Assembly: GCA_021604665.1 (NCBI GenBank) | Contig: BQJK01000001.1 | Span: 806,001 to 870,000 of the forward strand | DNA length: 64,000 nt | Source: Rhodomicrobium sp. | GTDB lineage: Bacteria; Pseudomonadota; Alphaproteobacteria; Rhizobiales; HXMU1428-3 | Direction: 5' to 3' | Shown here: positions 46,016-55,380 of the stretch, in pieces | How the letters are laid out: each line of letters opens with the position of its first letter | How positions within the stretch are numbered: the stretch's first letter is position 1 | Translations under genes and position numbers: made by a program | The notes under the pieces: generated by a model | What the model saw: the letters and a program-made list of their open reading frames with translations, nothing else | Told to the model about the DNA's origin: nothing | The model's database searches: none

Positions 46016-48804
46016 CCAAAACAAATACAGTCACCTTTACCCTGGATGGCAAGTCAGTCACCGCCTCAGAAACTGAAACAATCTGGGAAGTTTCAAAGCG
46101 TCAGGGCGTGGATATCCCCCATCTCTGCCACCGGCCCAAACCCGGCTATCGGCCAGACGGCAACTGCCGCGCCTGCATGGTCGAGATTGAAGGCGAGCGC
46201 GTGCTAACAGCCTCCTGCATCCGCCCCGTCAAAGAAGGCATGGTCGTCACCACAAGCTCAGAGCGCGCCCAAAAATCCCGTAAGATGGTTATGGAGCTAC
46301 TGCTCTCAGACCAACCAAAACACGAGCAAGCCCCTGATAAAGCCTCCCATTTCTGGGATATGGCCGCCGCCAACCACATAACGGAAAGCCGCTTCCCGCA
46401 AACAGGCGGCACCCCAAATGATTTTACTCACCCAGCCATGGCCGTGCAGCTAGATGCCTGCATCCATTGCAATCTCTGCCAGCGCGCCTGCCGCGAAGTG
46501 CAGGTGAATGACGTTATCGGTCTTGGCAACCGCGGCAAAGACACCCTTGTCATGTTTGATTTAAATGACCCCATGGGCGAGAGCACATGCGTGGCCTGCG
46601 GTGAATGTGTAGAGGCCTGCCCAACCGGCGCGCTGATGCCTAAATCTGCCATTGATTTAGAAACCGGTATCGGCACCAAAGCCACCGCCTCAGAAGTCTC
46701 CTCCGTCTGCCCCTTCTGCGGTGTTGGTTGCCAGCTTAGTTTCAAAGTTGAAGATAACCGCATCATCCATGTTGAAGGCAAAGACGGGCCGGCAAATGAA
46801 AACCGCCTCTGCGTTAAAGGCCGTTTCGGCTTTGATTACATCCATTCACCAGAGCGCTTAACCTCAGCACTCATTCGCCGCGAAGATGCACCAAAGGGGA
46901 TGAATATAGACCCGGCAAATCCGCTCACCCATTTTCGCGAAGCAACAATAGAAGAAGCATTGGCTCACGCTGCCAAAGGGTTTGAGCACATCACAAGTGA
47001 GAGCGGCAATGAAGCAGTTGCCGGCTTCGGTTCTGCAAAATGCTCGAATGAAGAAGCATATCTCTTCCAGAAATTAATCCGCGAGCGCTTTAAACATAAC
47101 CATGTTGACCATTGCACAAGGCTCTGCCACGCCTCCTCTGTGGCCGCGCTAATGGAAGGCATCGGCTCTGGAGCTGTTACGGCCACTTTTAATGAGTGCC
47201 TGAATTCAGACCTCATCGTTCTCATTGGTTCAAACCCGACGGCCAACCACCCCGTCGCCGCCACATACTTTAAGCAAGCCGGTAAAAATGGCGCCAAGAT
47301 CATGATCATGGATCCACGCCAAAACCAAATGGCCGACCATGCAGATTACATGCTCCAGTTCCGCCCCGGCAGCGATGTTTATCTCCTCAATGGCATGCTT
47401 AATGTCATCATGGAGGAAGAGCTCTACGACAAGCAATTCGTGCAAGGCAGAACCGATAATTTTGAGGCGGTGAAAGAGCATGTCGCCCCCTTCACACCTG
47501 AGGCAATGTCAAAACTGTGCGGCGTAGCGCCAGAGTTAATCCGCACTGCCGCCAGAGAATATGCAACAGCTGAGCGCGCCATAATCTTTTGGGGTATGGG
47601 CGTTTCACAGCATGTGCATGGCACAGATAATGTCCGCGCGCTTATCTCTCTCGCCATGGTCACCGGCCAAATTGGTCGCCCCGGCACAGGCCTGCATCCC
47701 TTGCGCGGACAGAACAATGTGCAAGGTGCATCAGACGCCGGCTTAATCCCCATGGTGCTACCAGATTATGAAAAAGTGACAGACGAGGCTATCCGCGAGA
47801 AATACAAAAAAGCCTGGGGATTTGATATCAATCCAGAGCCAGGCTTAACCGTCGTCGAGATCATAGAAGCCATCCATAAAGGCGATATTCGCTCCATGTA
47901 TATCCTTGGCGAAAACCCCGCCATGTCAGACCCTGATGTCGAGCATGCCCGCGATGCTTTTGCAAAACTGGATCACCTTGTGGTGCAGGATATTTTCCTT
48001 ACAGAAACCGCCATGTTTGCCGATGTTGTTCTCCCCGCCACAGCCTGGCCTGAGAAAAACGGCACCGTTACCAACACCAACCGTCAGGTGCAAATGGGCC
48101 GCAAAGCCATTAATGCACCCGGAGATGCCAAAGAAGATTGGTGGCTGATACAGGCCCTTGCCCAACAGCTTGGCCTCGATTGGAATTACCAGCACCCAAG
48201 CGAAGTCTATGAAGAAATGACGTCTGTCATGCCCTCGTTAGATAACATCACCTGGGATCGGTTAATGAAAGAGAACGCCGTCACCTACCCCTCAGATAGC
48301 CTCGACCATCCAGGCCATGCGGTGGTGTTCGGAGACCGCTTCCCTACAGAAACCGGCCGCGCGCTATTGGTGCCAACTCAATCATCAGACCCCAATGAAA
48401 TGCCTGATCAGGACTACCCCTTCATTCTTACAACAGGTCGCCAACTTGAGCATTGGCACACCGGTGCCATGACAAGGCGCGCGACCGTGCTTGATGCTTT
48501 AGAGCCAAGCCCAACGGCTAGCATACATCCAATAACACTGGAAAATTTAGGCATAGAACCTGGCGAAACACTAGAAATTGAAACCCGGCGCGGCGCCATT
48601 CAATTAATGGCCCGCTCAGATAGAGGGCTGCAGGAAGATATGATTTTCATCCCCTTTGCCTATGTTGAGGCGGCGGCCAATGTGCTGACCAACCCACAGC
48701 TTGACCCGGTTGGTAAAATTCCAGAATTTAAATTCTGCGCCGCCCGCATTAATAAAAGCACTGAGCAGCAACAAGACCCAGCTGAGGTGACAGCCGCAGA
48801 ATAA
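46012..48804 (+). CDS. fdh1A: Formate dehydrogenase catalytic (alpha) subunit, Mo/W-bis-MGD
   Basis: 930 residues from the TTG at 46012, which overlaps the fdh1B stop (TTGA) and has GGAGG 7 bases upstream; an upstream ATG at 45943 lies inside fdh1B. It oxidises formate to CO2 in the cytoplasm. Iron-sulfur sites: [2Fe-2S] cysteines near 39, 52, 55 and 69; [4Fe-4S] CIHCNLCQRAC (about 150-160) and CVACGECVEAC (about 193-203); and CPFCGVGC (about 233-240) in the Mo/W domain. The likely metal-binding cysteine is C372 in CTRLCHASS. Whether Mo or W is used cannot be read. Confidence 0.96.
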   Translation: MTKTNTVTFTLDGKSVTASETETIWEVSKRQGVDIPHLCHRPKPGYRPDGNCRACMVEIEGERVLTASCIRPVKEGMVVTTSSERAQKSRKMVMELLLSDQPKHEQAPDKASHFWDMAAANHITESRFPQTGGTPNDFTHPAMAVQLDACIHCNLCQRACREVQVNDVIGLGNRGKDTLVMFDLNDPMGESTCVACGECVEACPTGALMPKSAIDLETGIGTKATASEVSSVCPFCGVGCQLSFKVEDNRIIHVEGKDGPANENRLCVKGRFGFDYIHSPERLTSALIRREDAPKGMNIDPANPLTHFREATIEEALAHAAKGFEHITSESGNEAVAGFGSAKCSNEEAYLFQKLIRERFKHNHVDHCTRLCHASSVAALMEGIGSGAVTATFNECLNSDLIVLIGSNPTANHPVAATYFKQAGKNGAKIMIMDPRQNQMADHADYMLQFRPGSDVYLLNGMLNVIMEEELYDKQFVQGRTDNFEAVKEHVAPFTPEAMSKLCGVAPELIRTAAREYATAERAIIFWGMGVSQHVHGTDNVRALISLAMVTGQIGRPGTGLHPLRGQNNVQGASDAGLIPMVLPDYEKVTDEAIREKYKKAWGFDINPEPGLTVVEIIEAIHKGDIRSMYILGENPAMSDPDVEHARDAFAKLDHLVVQDIFLTETAMFADVVLPATAWPEKNGTVTNTNRQVQMGRKAINAPGDAKEDWWLIQALAQQLGLDWNYQHPSEVYEEMTSVMPSLDNITWDRLMKENAVTYPSDSLDHPGHAVVFGDRFPTETGRALLVPTQSSDPNEMPDQDYPFILTTGRQLEHWHTGAMTRRATVLDALEPSPTASIHPITLENLGIEPGETLEIETRRGAIQLMARSDRGLQEDMIFIPFAYVEAAANVLTNPQLDPVGKIPEFKFCAARINKSTEQQQDPAEVTAAE

Positions 48805-48873
48805 ATCATAGCGGAGGTCAGGCTTTAAAGTCGCCCTTTAAGACCCAATAAACAACCTCACACCCAAAACAAA

Positions 48874-48907
48874 AAACCCGCTGAGAGTAATCTCAGCGGG
48901 TTTTTTT
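48874..48907 (+). terminator. Terminator of the formate dehydrogenase operon
   Basis: AAACCCGCTGAGA pairs with TCTCAGCGGGTTT around a four-base loop (GTAA), followed by a run of T. Confidence 0.93.
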
Positions 48908-48977
48908 GCATTTAATCAACGCTTCAACAAGCAAACATTACATCAATAAAATCAATACCTCTTGCAAAAAGCCAATA

Positions 48978-50852
48978 TCACCGCGCGCCCATCAGCCCCG
49001 AAAAACCACGATCAAAGCGTAAATTCTCTAATTTCATCTGGCGCCCAATGCGGAAATAAAATTCCTGATCATCCGCATCCGTTAGCCCTTCATCCTCAAG
49101 CGGAAACGCAACTTCAACCCCGCCTGTTATGCCATAATCAAAATAGAACCTGGCACCAACACCCGCAGAGGATAATACAGCCCCCTCTAAAACCGGGTTC
49201 ACATCATCAAAAATTTGCCCAGCATCAGCAAAGCCATAAAGCTGCACAGCATTTAAAAGGCGCATGTCTATTTCCCGCGTATATTGCAATTCAAGTGAGA
49301 TCGCACCACCGCTATCTCCACTTAAAACGCCGCTATCAAACGCCCGGCCAAACCGGCTACCACCAAGGTAAAACTCTTCGCTGGATAAAAGTCCCGATGT
49401 TGCAACCTGTAATGTCGCATCAAGCCGCAAGGTCCATTCTTTGTTAAACGAATGCTCACGGATATAATCAGCGGTCAGCTTGCTAAAAACACCATCACCA
49501 TCAAAACGAGAGCGTAGCGCATCCCCTTTACGGGCAGCATCAAAAACATCAAGCCCCTGCCGTAGCTGCACCTCTAGATAATTCACAGCGCCAAATCGAT
49601 CTACCTGATTTAGCTTGAGTGAGGCAGAAAGCCCGGCCATATCCTCATCTACCAAATCACCAAAAGATGTTTCCCACTGGGTGGACCTAAACCAAAAGCC
49701 AGCGCCAAACCATAAGCTACGCTCGCGGCTGCGCGCATGAGCCCACTCAAGCGAACCGCCAAATTCTTGCGATTTATAACGTGTATCAATGATCTTGCGG
49801 ATATCATCCGGCGCGGTACGGCTGGCTAAAATAAAGGCAGAGAGCCGCAAGCCATAAGCATCCAGCGGCACATCCACACTAACCTGCCCCAGTGAAAGCT
49901 CATCCAAGGCTCCAACAGCAGATGAAAACCCAAACCCTATAGATTCACCCCGCCCAAATAATGAGTTTAGAAACACAGAGCTATAAGATTGGTAAGGCCC
50001 AACATCTTCAGTGCCGCGATTGTCATATTCACTAGAAGAAAATAGCTGCCAGCTTTTAATCTTTATTATCAGCTTAAAATGACCACTCATTGAGCCGCGC
50101 TCAGCGATTTCAGTATCTTCGACAGCAATGCCAGGAATATCACTAATCAGCATCAATTGGCGTTCAAGAGTTTTTAAAGTCAGCGGCCGCTCTTGCGTAA
50201 TCACATCCGCAAATTTATCAGCGCCAAATCGCGCGCCATCACCACCCTCAAACTCATAAGTGCCAATATAGCCCTCAATCACCTGAATAATCAGCTTACC
50301 ATTTGGCACATCTTGCGGCGGGATAATTGCCCGGGATAAGGCATAGCCAGCATCCTGATATATTTTGGTGATACAGCTGGAGGCACCCACCAATTCAGCC
50401 TCCGTTACAGAGCGCCCAGTAATCGGCTGTGTGCAAAAAAGAAATTCATCCGCTGAATAAACAGTCGCCCCAGTAACAACAACACGCCGAACCTTAATCT
50501 CCGGCCCCTCTGCTGGGCCAGTACTAACAGGCACATCAAACCCTTGTGGCGGTAAATATCCAGAAGGCTCCTGCTGGCTTTTCTTGGCCTGATTCAGCTT
50601 CTTCTCGCTATCCTGGATGATAGCTTGAGGCGCGCTTAAATCCTGAGCCGAAGCAAAGGGAACGGAAATTGTGAGAAATGATATTACTGTGAATAATGAA
50701 GCACTTAACCATTTAAAAGCAGCAACATTCGCTGCTGGCTGCACGTCTGTAGAAGGCTCATAGCAAAACCACTCCCTAACTTGCGTTTGGGAGCGATAAA
50801 ACCATTCTAAAACAATTTGCAACCGGCCCACTCTACTCCCCCTAAAGTCCAT
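48978..50852 (-). CDS. TpsB-family outer-membrane transporter (ShlB/FhaC/HecB-like)
   Basis: 624 residues. A signal segment lies at about residues 48-70 (LFTVISFLTISVPFASAQ). A linker, two POTRA domains (about 105-260; EIKVRRVVVTGATVYSADEF, then GYIGTYEFEGG) and a 16-strand type barrel follow. The barrel region has FYLGGSRFGRAFDSGVLSG, which corresponds to the family's VRGY-type loop, here R-A-F. Such proteins translocate a TpsA exoprotein across the outer membrane. No TpsA is visible in the window. It is divergent from the FecR gene. Confidence 0.9.
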   Translation of the reverse strand: MDFRGSRVGRLQIVLEWFYRSQTQVREWFCYEPSTDVQPAANVAAFKWLSASLFTVISFLTISVPFASAQDLSAPQAIIQDSEKKLNQAKKSQQEPSGYLPPQGFDVPVSTGPAEGPEIKVRRVVVTGATVYSADEFLFCTQPITGRSVTEAELVGASSCITKIYQDAGYALSRAIIPPQDVPNGKLIIQVIEGYIGTYEFEGGDGARFGADKFADVITQERPLTLKTLERQLMLISDIPGIAVEDTEIAERGSMSGHFKLIIKIKSWQLFSSSEYDNRGTEDVGPYQSYSSVFLNSLFGRGESIGFGFSSAVGALDELSLGQVSVDVPLDAYGLRLSAFILASRTAPDDIRKIIDTRYKSQEFGGSLEWAHARSRERSLWFGAGFWFRSTQWETSFGDLVDEDMAGLSASLKLNQVDRFGAVNYLEVQLRQGLDVFDAARKGDALRSRFDGDGVFSKLTADYIREHSFNKEWTLRLDATLQVATSGLLSSEEFYLGGSRFGRAFDSGVLSGDSGGAISLELQYTREIDMRLLNAVQLYGFADAGQIFDDVNPVLEGAVLSSAGVGARFYFDYGITGGVEVAFPLEDEGLTDADDQEFYFRIGRQMKLENLRFDRGFSGLMGAR

Positions 50853-50992
50853 AATTCTCGAGAGTAGAATGAGACCTTCATGGTTAACATGGCCTTAAAT
50901 CAAGCTTTAAAAAACCATCAGATTTTCTAAGCTTATCTTCAGTTCCTCTCGATATAGTTGAGCCTCAACAATTTTTTAATTGGATATAAGTC

Positions 50993-52156
50993 ATGCGTAA
51001 TATCATCAGAACAATTTGGCTCAGCTTTATCATCTTAATGTGCACTACAACTCTGACACTCCGGACTGCATATGCGGAAGATAAGTCAGCAAGCTGGGAA
51101 GTCATTAAAATGAGTGGAGAGGCCTGGGTATCTTCCGATGGCCTGAAGAGAGTTTCATTAAACAAAGGCAATCAGCTCTCAAATGGAGATGAATTACGCA
51201 CTGGCAATAATGGCCGCATCCTTTTGAAGCGCGGCGAGGAAACAATCCTCGTTACCCCGAATTCAGCAATGTCTCTGCCAAAGCAGCAACCAGGCGCTGG
51301 CAAAACACAAATTTTGCAGCAAGCCGGTGAAATTTTGCTGGAAGTTGAAAAGCGCAACGTCAAACATTTCGAAGTCTCAACTCCCTATCTCGCAGCCGTC
51401 GTAAAAGGTACGCGCTTCAGCGTAAAGGTTGATGGCAGTGGCGCAAAAGTAGATGTGCTACGCGGTAAAGTTGAAGTAATGGACCTGAAAACAGGGAAAT
51501 TTGTTCTGGTAAAGCCCGGTCAGTTCGCAGCCATCACCCCGTCTAATGGCAAAGGCCTCAATATTGGCGGCACCGGTGTAAAAGACAAAATCAAACAAGG
51601 CACACCCCGCCAGGTTAAGGTCAAACCACTTAATCTGAAAGTCAATCGCGGCCTCAACCAAGCAGTAAAATCTACGGGCAAACCTAAAAAAGCCGTCAAA
51701 GCTGCAAAGGTCAAAGGCCCTAAACTCAGAAAAACAAAAGTCCGTAGGACCGTGAGAACAAGAGCTAAAACTCGCTTGAAAATTGGCCGCGCCCTTGGTC
51801 ACACCCGGTTAAACATTGCCAAAGCCACCAAAGGCCTTAGCCGCAATAAAGGTAACAGAGTTGTCGGCAGCAATGAAAAGAGCAGTTGGGCCAAAACCAA
51901 AACTAAAGTTGCCACCAAATTAGATAATGGTAGCGCGAAGCTCAAAACGAATAACGGAAATGCCTTTGGCAAAAACAACGTCGGGAATAGTAATTCAGGA
52001 AATAATAACGCTGGAAATAATGCCGGCAATGGTCTCTCACTCGGCCTGACTAACGGAAACGGAAACGGGAACGGAATTGGCATTGGTGTCACTGGCGGCC
52101 TCCCTCCTGGGCTTGGCGGCATACCACCAGGGCTAGCTAAAAAACTGGGCCTTTAA
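50993..52156 (+). CDS. Periplasmic FecR-domain protein with basic and Gly/Asn-rich tail
   Basis: 387 residues. A signal peptide ends near AYAED. The FecR domain spans about residues 55-180 (FEVSTPYLAAVVKGTRFSVK; VDVLRGKVEVMD). The next 100 residues are strongly basic (Lys/Arg). A low-complexity Asn/Gly segment follows, ending with PPGLGGIPPGLAKKLGL. FecR domains sense or scaffold in the periplasm. Together with the CHASE2 kinase 120 bases downstream it forms a sensor pair, probably one operon. Confidence 0.88.
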   Translation: MRNIIRTIWLSFIILMCTTTLTLRTAYAEDKSASWEVIKMSGEAWVSSDGLKRVSLNKGNQLSNGDELRTGNNGRILLKRGEETILVTPNSAMSLPKQQPGAGKTQILQQAGEILLEVEKRNVKHFEVSTPYLAAVVKGTRFSVKVDGSGAKVDVLRGKVEVMDLKTGKFVLVKPGQFAAITPSNGKGLNIGGTGVKDKIKQGTPRQVKVKPLNLKVNRGLNQAVKSTGKPKKAVKAAKVKGPKLRKTKVRRTVRTRAKTRLKIGRALGHTRLNIAKATKGLSRNKGNRVVGSNEKSSWAKTKTKVATKLDNGSAKLKTNNGNAFGKNNVGNSNSGNNNAGNNAGNGLSLGLTNGNGNGNGIGIGVTGGLPPGLGGIPPGLAKKLGL

Positions 52157-52163
52157 ATAACAA

Positions 52164-52204
52164 TGCGGGGTTAGGTAAAAACACCTACAAAGCCTAACCC
52201 CGCA
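52164..52204 (+). terminator. Perfect hairpin between the FecR gene and the CHASE2 kinase
   Basis: TGCGGGGTTAGG pairs with CCTAACCCCGCA, 12 bp, with a 17-base loop. Only a weak T/A stretch follows, so it may be a partial terminator that sets the ratio of the two proteins. Confidence 0.6.
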
Positions 52205-52276
52205 AATTTATATAACCACCATTTACCAACATGCTTCTAATTCCAACCTGAAGATTACGGAAATAGCAATTTAGAT

Positions 52277-54553
52277 ATGCAGCGGTTAACCTTCCATATC
52301 GCGGTTTTTTTATTGACCGGTCTCATCGCCTTCGCGGGCTTTGATCGGATCATCGATAATAAAATCAGTGAATATCGCTTCGAGCTATTACCTCAAATGG
52401 CTTCCGGCGAAATCGTCTTCATTGCTATCGACCATAAATCAATCTCAACACTGAAAAAATGGCCCTGGCCCCGCAGCACCCATGCAAAATTGATCAAATC
52501 TCTTCGTGAGTATAAGGTTTCAGAAATTGCCTTTGATATTGATTTCAGCTCTGAAACCAGCGTGAGTGAAGATAACGCCTTGCGTGATGCGCTGGAAAAC
52601 GCTGATGGGTCTGTTATTCTGCCAACCTTCCGCCAAACTCAAAAACATCTGAACGGCAAAGAAACCATTGTCCATAACACCCCGTTGAAAAAGTTTCAGG
52701 AGCATTCCTGGTTGGCCAGCGTCAACATCTACCCGTCACGCAATGGCAAAATTGATAGCATGCCATATGGTCATAAAATCAATGATGAATTTATCCCTTC
52801 TTTGTCAGCATTGCTCACCGGTGTTTACAAACCCAGCTCAAATGACTTCATCATTGACTATGGCATAAGAAGCAACAGCATCCCCACCTATTCTTATATT
52901 GATGTTTTGAAAAAAACCGTGAACCCAAACTTGCTGCAAGGCCGTAAAGTGGTTATCGGTGCCAGCTCAACAGAACTCGGAGATAAAATATTTATCCCCG
53001 GCCAGGGCATAGTCGCCGGCCCTCTACTACAAATCCTCGGTGCTGAGACCATCATCCAAAACCGCGAGTTGAAAGAGCTCAGCCAGATCTCTGTCTGGAT
53101 TGGTATCTTATTACTGGCCGTCTTCATCGCGCTGCAACCCAAAACCTACTCAATCATCTCAAAACTGAGCTTATTCGCCGTCCTATCAATTACCATGGAA
53201 TTGATAGCCCTCACCGCCTACCATTATAACGGCTTAATGATAAACACCGCTCTTTGGCATATAGCGTTGGTTGGTTTCCTTACCGCCACTCTGATAAATG
53301 AAATTGACCTTTTTAAATTAATGAAAATCATTACAGAGGGAAAATTATCGGAAACCCAGCAGATTTTTGAGCAAGTCTTCAATGACAGCTACACAGGTGC
53401 AATCGTCGCAAATGACGATGGCACAATAAGAGCCGCCAGCAACGCTGTCACAAACATTCTTAAAACTCCCGAAGGCGTCACATTGGAAGGCAATCACTAC
53501 CGCCATTATTTACCAGAGACCATTGCAATAGCAGCTGACCACCTTCTTAAAGAAACCGATCACAGTCAGGGCCTAATAAATCAAAGTGGCAAAACAGAAT
53601 TTAAGGTCGATCCTGAAAATGATGATAGTACCATCATGCTGGAATACACCATCACATTATCACCACTACCCCAAGACAAAAGTAAGCCAGATCAACAGCG
53701 CCGCATCATTACCTTTGCCATTCAAGATATCACCAACAGGCACCAGGCCGAACAGGCACAAAAAGCCGCGGCAGATGCGGCCATACAGTCAGACAAAGCA
53801 AAAACAGATTTTCTTGCCAACATTAGCCATGAATTGCGCACACCACTAAATTCTATTCTCGGCTTTTCAGAAATAATTGAACAGCAAGCCCTTGGCCCAG
53901 ATAAGCTCGATCAATATTCAGAATTCGCCGGTGATATCAAAACCAGCGGCCAGCAATTGCTCCGCGTGGTTAATGATATCATCCACCTGACAAGGGTGGA
54001 ATCTGGCGAATTTACAATGAATGAAGAAGATTGCGATGTGATAGACATCATTGAATACGCCGTCGAGGATGTATCAGTGATATTCCGTGGGCACACATTG
54101 AACATCGCTGTCGAGAGTGATGATAATCTCCCATCGCTGAGAGCGGATAGCAAAATCTGTCATGAAATAATGACGGCGATCATCTCAAATGCCATTAAAT
54201 TCTCAGATGACAATGAAGAGATCATGATCCGCGCGATTAAAAACCGCGAGGGCGAGCTTTGCATCAGCGTTCAAGACCATGGCACAGGCATCAGCCGCTC
54301 TGAGCTGAATAATATCTTCAAACCATTCTACCAGATTGAGAGCGATAAAAACCGCCAGTTTGAAGGCACTGGGCTTGGGCTCACGAAAGCTAACGCCTAT
54401 ATGCGCAGCCTCAAGGGCACTTTGAAGGTCGCAAGCAGCCTTGGTGAAGGCACAACCATCTACCTAACCTTCCCGGCCAGGCGCTGTTTTGCTAAAAAAG
54501 AAACAGTCATCTCACTGGCTCAAGGGCCAGATGATTTCCGTATCAGCGCTTAA
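52277..54553 (+). CDS. CHASE2-domain sensor histidine kinase
   Basis: 758 residues. A membrane start (about 5-22) precedes a CHASE2 periplasmic sensor (about 25-270; IVFIAIDHKSISTLKKWPWP). Three membrane helices follow (about 270-350), then a PAS-like segment (about 365-490), HisKA with the phosphoacceptor H518 in FLANISHELRTPLNS, and HATPase (N-box EIMTAIISNAIKFSD, G-boxes DHGTGIS and GTGLGLTKA). No receiver domain is attached, and no response regulator lies in the window. It should sense a periplasmic signal together with the FecR protein upstream. Confidence 0.95.
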   Translation: MQRLTFHIAVFLLTGLIAFAGFDRIIDNKISEYRFELLPQMASGEIVFIAIDHKSISTLKKWPWPRSTHAKLIKSLREYKVSEIAFDIDFSSETSVSEDNALRDALENADGSVILPTFRQTQKHLNGKETIVHNTPLKKFQEHSWLASVNIYPSRNGKIDSMPYGHKINDEFIPSLSALLTGVYKPSSNDFIIDYGIRSNSIPTYSYIDVLKKTVNPNLLQGRKVVIGASSTELGDKIFIPGQGIVAGPLLQILGAETIIQNRELKELSQISVWIGILLLAVFIALQPKTYSIISKLSLFAVLSITMELIALTAYHYNGLMINTALWHIALVGFLTATLINEIDLFKLMKIITEGKLSETQQIFEQVFNDSYTGAIVANDDGTIRAASNAVTNILKTPEGVTLEGNHYRHYLPETIAIAADHLLKETDHSQGLINQSGKTEFKVDPENDDSTIMLEYTITLSPLPQDKSKPDQQRRIITFAIQDITNRHQAEQAQKAAADAAIQSDKAKTDFLANISHELRTPLNSILGFSEIIEQQALGPDKLDQYSEFAGDIKTSGQQLLRVVNDIIHLTRVESGEFTMNEEDCDVIDIIEYAVEDVSVIFRGHTLNIAVESDDNLPSLRADSKICHEIMTAIISNAIKFSDDNEEIMIRAIKNREGELCISVQDHGTGISRSELNNIFKPFYQIESDKNRQFEGTGLGLTKANAYMRSLKGTLKVASSLGEGTTIYLTFPARRCFAKKETVISLAQGPDDFRISA

Positions 54554-54924
54554 ACTCAGAAAATCACACCAGGCATCAGCACCCATTTTTACGCAAGCAA
54601 CCCAATCATGCCATTTATTGCTGTTATTCATAACAATCAAATACGTAAGTGATATTGCAACGTTAGATGGGCGCTGCCCCACCTAACCCACTGGCCATTC
54701 GTATAAAATCTCCAATTTTCCATCCATTCATGCACAGTGAATAGACAAAGGCATTTGGCAAATTCTATAAAAGTGAGTATGCATAGCATCAAAAAAAATG
54801 CCAAAACCGCTATGCATAATAAAAACCAATAAAACTTAGCAAGAGCACAGCAGCTGCCACTGCTACCAAGCAGCCCTGAAATTGCCAACTCACAGATGAC
54901 CGATCAAAAGGACAACATAATCCA
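54554..54924. other. Intergenic region upstream of the HxlR gene
   Basis: About 370 bases with no gene. It contains two 8-bp palindromes (see the entry at 54778-54818) and otherwise nothing I recognise. Confidence 0.5.
54778..54818. promoter_or_regulatory. Twin TATGCATA palindromes, possible HxlR operator
   Basis: TATGCATAGC at 54778-54787 and GCTATGCATA at 54809-54818 are inverted copies, each containing the palindrome TATGCATA, 33 bases apart (about three helix turns). They lie about 110 bases before the HxlR start. Confidence 0.45.
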
Positions 54925-55380
54925 ATGAACAGTTCTAACGACAATCTACACGACATGCGTCACAGATCTGATTGTCCGCTAACATGCGCACTGGAACTCT
55001 TTGGAGACAAATGGTCCCTCCTGCTAATAAGAGACGTCATGATGGGCAAGCATCGTTATGGCGAATTTGAAAAATCACCCGAACAAATTCCAACAAACAT
55101 CCTCGCCAGCCGCTTGAAAAAACTGGTGAGTTGCGGGTTATTTGAAAAGCGCTGCTATCAGGAACGCCCACAGAGATATGCCTACCTTCTCACAGCAAAA
55201 GGTGCGGACCTCATAGATGTGATTAAAGCCATCGCCCAGTGGTCACTAACTCATGATGTCGGAGAGGGCTGGAAACTACCAGATGATTTCCTCCACCTGA
55301 CCAGTGTAGAGGTCCTCAGCAATCAAAAGAAAACCATCTCCACGCTCATAGAAGACAAAGGCGAAACACGTGAAGCTTGA
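54925..55380 (+). CDS. HxlR-family winged-helix regulator
   Basis: 151 residues. The family core is clear: CPLTCALELFGDKWSLLLIR (about residues 18-37) with the conserved cysteine, then RYGEFEKSPEQIPTNILASR and LKKLVSCGLFEKR. HxlR proteins respond to reactive electrophiles or formaldehyde-like signals in some bacteria; the effector here is unknown. AAGGA precedes the ATG. The 3' end overlaps trmJ by 11 bases. Confidence 0.95.
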   Translation: MNSSNDNLHDMRHRSDCPLTCALELFGDKWSLLLIRDVMMGKHRYGEFEKSPEQIPTNILASRLKKLVSCGLFEKRCYQERPQRYAYLLTAKGADLIDVIKAIAQWSLTHDVGEGWKLPDDFLHLTSVEVLSNQKKTISTLIEDKGETREA

